Made by a program: the position numbers and the translations under genes. Of a DNA stretch of 64,000 nt, positions 60,588 through 64,000 are shown in pieces (the first letter of the stretch is position 1; the number at the start of each line of letters is the position of its first letter). Under the pieces are notes generated by a model that ran no database searches, was not told the DNA's origin, and worked only from the letters and a program-made list of their open reading frames with translations. The stretch covers positions 434,001 to 498,000 of the forward strand of contig NZ_CP087134.1 in NCBI RefSeq assembly GCF_020911925.1, written 5' to 3'. This DNA comes from Flavobacterium cupriresistens (lineage in GTDB: Bacteria; Bacteroidota; Bacteroidia; Flavobacteriales; Flavobacteriaceae).

Positions 60588-61736
60588 TTACTTAACTTTA
60601 CTGAGAATTTCGAAAATTTTCCCAAAATCCTCTATAAGATTCGGTCTACATTTATTCATAATAGCACAGTTTACAAAAATGATTCGTCCAATCTTGTTTT
60701 CTAAATCAATTGAAACAAGCGTGGCAACCCCGGGATCAGCTCCGCCATGACTTACAATATTCTTCTGATCATACCCCCAAAAAACAGCTTGATTCACTGC
60801 TTCATCAAACGCTACAGGCAATGCTCCTTCATCAAATTGTTTCTGAAAAAGCAAATCATAGTATTCACTACTTAATATATCTGAATTATGCTCCAAGCCT
60901 TTCAACATTTCTATAACGTACAACGACAAGTCTTTTACCGTCGAACGCAAACTACCATCAGGATAAGTAACACAACAATATGTTTTTAGTGTCTTATCCG
61001 GATTAATAAAATCTTTAAAGTCATGATCGTCCTCCGGATATACCTCGTACAAAGCTGCATATTTTTTGGATTTCTTCTTATTGTAAAACCAATGTGTATT
61101 CTTAAGTTCCAAAGGTTGAAATAAATATTGCTGAGTAAATTCATCAAAAGAAAGTCCAGACTTGATTTCGATTAAATGTGCCATCAGCGCAGAGGTTATA
61201 TTGGAGTAATTGTATTTTCCTCCTGCCTTAAAAACGTCAAAATTGTTCTTTGAATAGAATTTACCTGAAGTCGTTAAATAATCGTTAAGAAAAACTGCTA
61301 ATGCTATATCCGGTATTTTATTAATTTGATAGGTTTTAGCATAAACCTCCTGCACATCTACAATACCGGAAGTATGTGTAAATAAGTGTTTTACTCTAAT
61401 ATTATCCTCCGGAAAATTCGGATTAATTACAGCATAAGGCAAAATTTCATTAATAGGAGTTTCCGGTGTAAAATAGCCTAATTCTATTGCTTTTACTACC
61501 GCAAAGCCAATAAAGGTTTTACTGACAGAAGCAATCGGCATAATTGTTTTCTTGGTAAAAGGCACTTTGTCTTTGACATTTGCCCAACCATAACCCTCAG
61601 AAAAATAAACAGTATCCTTTTTTATAATACCGACTGCAAAACCCGGCAAACTGGACTTTTTGTATATCTTCTTTAATTTAACATCTAATTCCTTTCTTGA
61701 AATTTTGGAAACTGATTCTTCTGTTTTTGAATTCAT
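60588..61736 (-). CDS. Class C beta-lactamase-type serine hydrolase
   Basis: A 382-residue serine hydrolase: SxxK motif SVSK at Ser70-Lys73 (IASVSKTFIGFAV), YxN as YNYSN in the middle and the KTG-like HGG motif (VSHGGADPGV) near residue 345. These mark the class C/DD-peptidase fold. The N-terminus shows no signal peptide (MNSKTEESVSK), unusual for this family; an alternative start or truncated signal is possible. Likely an esterase or peptidase and not a resistance enzyme. Confidence 0.82.
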   Translation of the reverse strand: MNSKTEESVSKISRKELDVKLKKIYKKSSLPGFAVGIIKKDTVYFSEGYGWANVKDKVPFTKKTIMPIASVSKTFIGFAVVKAIELGYFTPETPINEILPYAVINPNFPEDNIRVKHLFTHTSGIVDVQEVYAKTYQINKIPDIALAVFLNDYLTTSGKFYSKNNFDVFKAGGKYNYSNITSALMAHLIEIKSGLSFDEFTQQYLFQPLELKNTHWFYNKKKSKKYAALYEVYPEDDHDFKDFINPDKTLKTYCCVTYPDGSLRSTVKDLSLYVIEMLKGLEHNSDILSSEYYDLLFQKQFDEGALPVAFDEAVNQAVFWGYDQKNIVSHGGADPGVATLVSIDLENKIGRIIFVNCAIMNKCRPNLIEDFGKIFEILSKVK

Positions 61737-62197
61737 CTTTTTACTTGATTAGTTTAATAGCTTATTTAGAATTACAACTGAACCAAGATAATTATTGAAC
61801 GTAAGCTATTTCTTAATATTTATGTTAATTAGGATAATTTTACCAGAATCTACTTTGATCCTACTTTCTGTTTTCCTTTCCTCAACTAAAGAAACATAGC
61901 TTCTTCATTTTTAAAACTCTACTTTTCGACCAAATAACTAAGTCATCGATAATTCCGTCATTTTGTGTTTTATACCAATAATGATTAGTAACCATAAAGT
62001 ATGTCAACGGCAAAATTCTTTAAAAAACAAAAGACAAATCCGAAGTAAAAAAAATACTACTTTAGTCTTTCCTAAACACTAACAATCCAATCACCATCAT
62101 TAATGCAACTTAAAAAGAGCATTACCGGTTTTGAAAAAAACTCTTAAGCCTTTAAAAGATTGAAACGAAAAACTAACTACAACGCAGACCTTATAAA
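61737..62197. other. Divergent intergenic stretch, no gene seen
   Basis: About 460 AT-rich bases between the serine hydrolase and the 205-residue gene. I find no coding frame, tRNA or strong hairpin. It may contain promoters for both directions. Confidence 0.45.
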
Positions 62198-62815
62198 ATG
62201 AATCGAGCTTTATTGTTATTTCTATTTCTGGTTTCAATTACTGTACAAAGTCAAAAAACAGTAAACGGCTTGGAAGCTTCTGTCACTAAAGCACGCGAGA
62301 TCATGCATGAAAAACAGATTACTGATTATGTAATATTGACCAATAGTCACTATGCTAACGTTACGACTTATTATGAAGATTCTGAAGGAAAGAGAGAAAA
62401 GGAAGAGACTTACTTGACCAATATGTTTGAGGCTTACCTCTTTTGGAAGGAAAATTCTAAGTGTTATCTACAACTAACAGATATGAATTTTACCTATCAG
62501 CCTTTGCTACTTGATCAATGCGGTTTCTTAAAACTGGATGCTAAAACTATCGATCAAATCTCAAAAGAAGAAGTGCTTCCGATTGTAATCCTAGAAAATG
62601 GAGCAAAGACCTATCTGGATATCCCAAATCATTTTCAGACCCAATTTTATTTTAGCAATGGAAATTCAAAGGAGTTTCCCGCTTTTTATTTGTCTGAACC
62701 CGAAAAGAGAAACTCAAATAACACTAAAAACAGCAAACTTCAGATCACTAAATTATACAAAACCTGCGAAAAAATAATACGCGACAATTCGGATCTACTG
62801 CATAGAAATAAATAA
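62198..62815 (+). CDS. Small secreted protein, unknown
   Basis: A 205-residue protein with signal peptide MNRALLLFLFLVSITVQSQ. The mature part has a YADVTTYYE-like acidic motif (TTYYEDSEGKREKEE) and a Gln-rich tail; no known family. It precedes an exported alpha/beta hydrolase by about 40 bases on the same strand and is likely cotranscribed. Function unknown. Confidence 0.6.
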   Translation: MNRALLLFLFLVSITVQSQKTVNGLEASVTKAREIMHEKQITDYVILTNSHYANVTTYYEDSEGKREKEETYLTNMFEAYLFWKENSKCYLQLTDMNFTYQPLLLDQCGFLKLDAKTIDQISKEEVLPIVILENGAKTYLDIPNHFQTQFYFSNGNSKEFPAFYLSEPEKRNSNNTKNSKLQITKLYKTCEKIIRDNSDLLHRNK

Positions 62816-62855
62816 AAAAATTAACTAATCTAAAACAACCATAGAAAACGCTATT

Positions 62856-63878
62856 ATGCAAAAACTACAAATCACATTAATTCTGTTTATTTTCACTCAA
62901 TTAAATTTTGCACAAAAATTAGAGATCATAAACAATCAGGCTATTTTATTTTCTTTAAAGGAGAAAAAAGACACGATTAATTTTATTGTAATTGACACAA
63001 AATTGGAAGAGAAAAAACCAATCTTTTTATTCTGTCAGGGTTCTTTACCAATCCCTCTGTTTATTAAACCTGAAAAAGAAGAGATGTGGATGTACGGTGG
63101 CGGTATAACTAATTTTGACTTTGCTGAAATAAAAAAACACTACCATCTTATCGTAATTTCAATGCCGGAGACTCCGGTAATTGCTAACGAAAAAGACCTC
63201 AATTCCTCTTTTAGTTATGTTCCGGATCCAAGTGAGCCGCGAGCCCTCTCCCTCGCCTATGAACAAGCGGACTATTTAGAAAATTACGAAAGCAGAGCCA
63301 ATAAAGTGATTCATTTTTTGCAGCAACAGAAATGGGTAGACCATTCAAAACTTATCGTTGCAGGGCATTCCCAAGGTTCTAAAGTGGCAACACTAATTGC
63401 CTTAAACAATAAAAAGGTTACCCACTTAGGTTTGTTCAGCACAAATCCATTTGGCAGAATTGACCAGCTCCTGCGAGAAGAAAGAAAAGCAGCCGAAAGT
63501 AAAGCAATCACCTGGGAAACAGCAGATAAAAACATGGAAGAAACCTACCAGATGTATCGGGATGCATACACACCGGATAGCGTGAAGGTAAAACCCTATT
63601 TGCTGGCTTGGAAATCTTTCTCAAGACCCTTGGTAAACGATTGGTTAAAAATAAAAATCCCTACTTATCTGGCTTACGGAACAAATGATACCACAGCTGA
63701 TTTATGTGATTTGGTTCCTTTGTTTTACATTCAAAATTCAAAAAACAACTTAACCTATAAAAGATATTTAGGCTTAGACCATAATTTTTATGAAAGAAAA
63801 GAAAACGGACAACCCGATTACGATAAAGAACATTGGCCAGAGGTTATGACTAATTTTGTAAAATGGACTTTAAAATAA
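62856..63878 (+). CDS. Exported alpha/beta hydrolase
   Basis: A 340-residue protein with signal peptide MQKLQITLILFIFTQLNFAQ. Nucleophile Ser172 in VAGHSQGSKVA (GxSxG). Asp in NDTTADL and His in LDHNFYERKE complete the triad. The family is close to poorly characterised exported hydrolases of Bacteroidota. Substrate unknown. Second gene of a likely two-gene unit; a strong terminator follows. Confidence 0.85.
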   Translation: MQKLQITLILFIFTQLNFAQKLEIINNQAILFSLKEKKDTINFIVIDTKLEEKKPIFLFCQGSLPIPLFIKPEKEEMWMYGGGITNFDFAEIKKHYHLIVISMPETPVIANEKDLNSSFSYVPDPSEPRALSLAYEQADYLENYESRANKVIHFLQQQKWVDHSKLIVAGHSQGSKVATLIALNNKKVTHLGLFSTNPFGRIDQLLREERKAAESKAITWETADKNMEETYQMYRDAYTPDSVKVKPYLLAWKSFSRPLVNDWLKIKIPTYLAYGTNDTTADLCDLVPLFYIQNSKNNLTYKRYLGLDHNFYERKENGQPDYDKEHWPEVMTNFVKWTLK

Positions 63879-63932
63879 GTATCTAAAACCACTAATTATG
63901 AGCCGTTTGTAACTACTCGTACGTTTTCATTA

Positions 63933-63975
63933 AATACTCGTACCAATTTCACTAACAGAAATTGGTACGAGTATT
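63933..63975 (+). terminator. Terminator after the exported hydrolase
   Basis: AATACTCGTACCAATTT (63933-63949) pairs perfectly with AAATTGGTACGAGTATT (63959-63975), a 17 bp stem with a nine-base loop, followed by TTCTTTC. Lies 55 bases after the stop codon. Confidence 0.9.
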
Positions 63976-64000
63976 TTCTTTCGGTCGTCTAACGAATATT

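Noticed and set aside
60214..60750. Open frame on the plus strand across the 60.3 kb palindrome and into the serine hydrolase gene
   Set aside because: Lies partly in a repeat and partly antisense to a clear gene; translation has no protein-family features.

Overview
The window is AT-rich and reads as a chromosomal segment of a flavobacterium (phylum Bacteroidota, most likely Flavobacterium or a close relative). The support is indirect but consistent. Several genes have TAnnTTTG -7 promoter boxes, in two clear cases with a TTG 19-20 bases upstream. Start sites lack strong Shine-Dalgarno sequences. Lipoproteins have a Cys-Lys start, and families typical of flavobacteria are present (MlaEF, TonB/ExbBD, GbsR-type operon, NRDE/DinB cluster). 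No identification by database search was possible.

Layout. 1-4.8 kb: end of a phage-type element, with a CI-like repressor diverging from a small Ner-like gene, four small orphan genes, a prohead protease fused to a scaffold region, a capsid protein and the start of a probable tape-measure protein; terminase, portal and integrase are not in view. 5-15.2 kb: housekeeping block (obg, a CNNM/CorC-type membrane protein, adk, hpt, purK, purE), a RelE/ParE-type toxin-antitoxin pair, an M3 peptidase and a SanA/YdcF-type protein. 15.3-25 kb: an uncommon four-gene locus (DUF1842-like protein, lipoprotein with one CxxCH haem motif, GMC oxidoreductase, PAS-cupin fusion), then a GbsR-regulated operon (two paralogous membrane proteins, DCC-type thiol protein, TIGR01777-type epimerase, SRPBCC protein) and a second DUF1842-like gene. 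25.7-35.7 kb: UbiA-like enzyme, gcvP, FabH-like synthase, YafY-type regulator, a methyltransferase, GT2 glycosyltransferase and mlaE-mlaF.

35.9-44.6 kb is almost wholly on the minus strand. It holds a SprT-like protein, an SDR enzyme and a tight probable operon that runs from peroxiredoxin, YHS protein, DoxX, DinB, NRDE, ATP-grasp and LysE-like transporter to an M28 lipoprotein, with a Crp/Fnr regulator just upstream and then an acyl-CoA dehydrogenase. 45-51.7 kb: chalcone-isomerase-fold protein, Glu/Leu-type dehydrogenase, a striking 175-193 bp tandem repeat array, tonB convergent with exbBD, folC and two identical tRNA-Val genes, each with its own terminator. 51.8-64 kb is more accessory: an AraC regulator facing an aldo/keto reductase, hydrolases, orphan genes bounded by direct repeats, a decayed LytTR regulator, and exported peptidases and hydrolases.

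The best candidates for something undescribed are the DUF1842/haem lipoprotein/GMC/PAS-cupin locus, whose DUF1842 gene shares upstream sequence with its distant paralogue; the phage-like element with its unusual gene order; and several families of intergenic palindromes, above all the tandem array at 47.07-47.70 kb.
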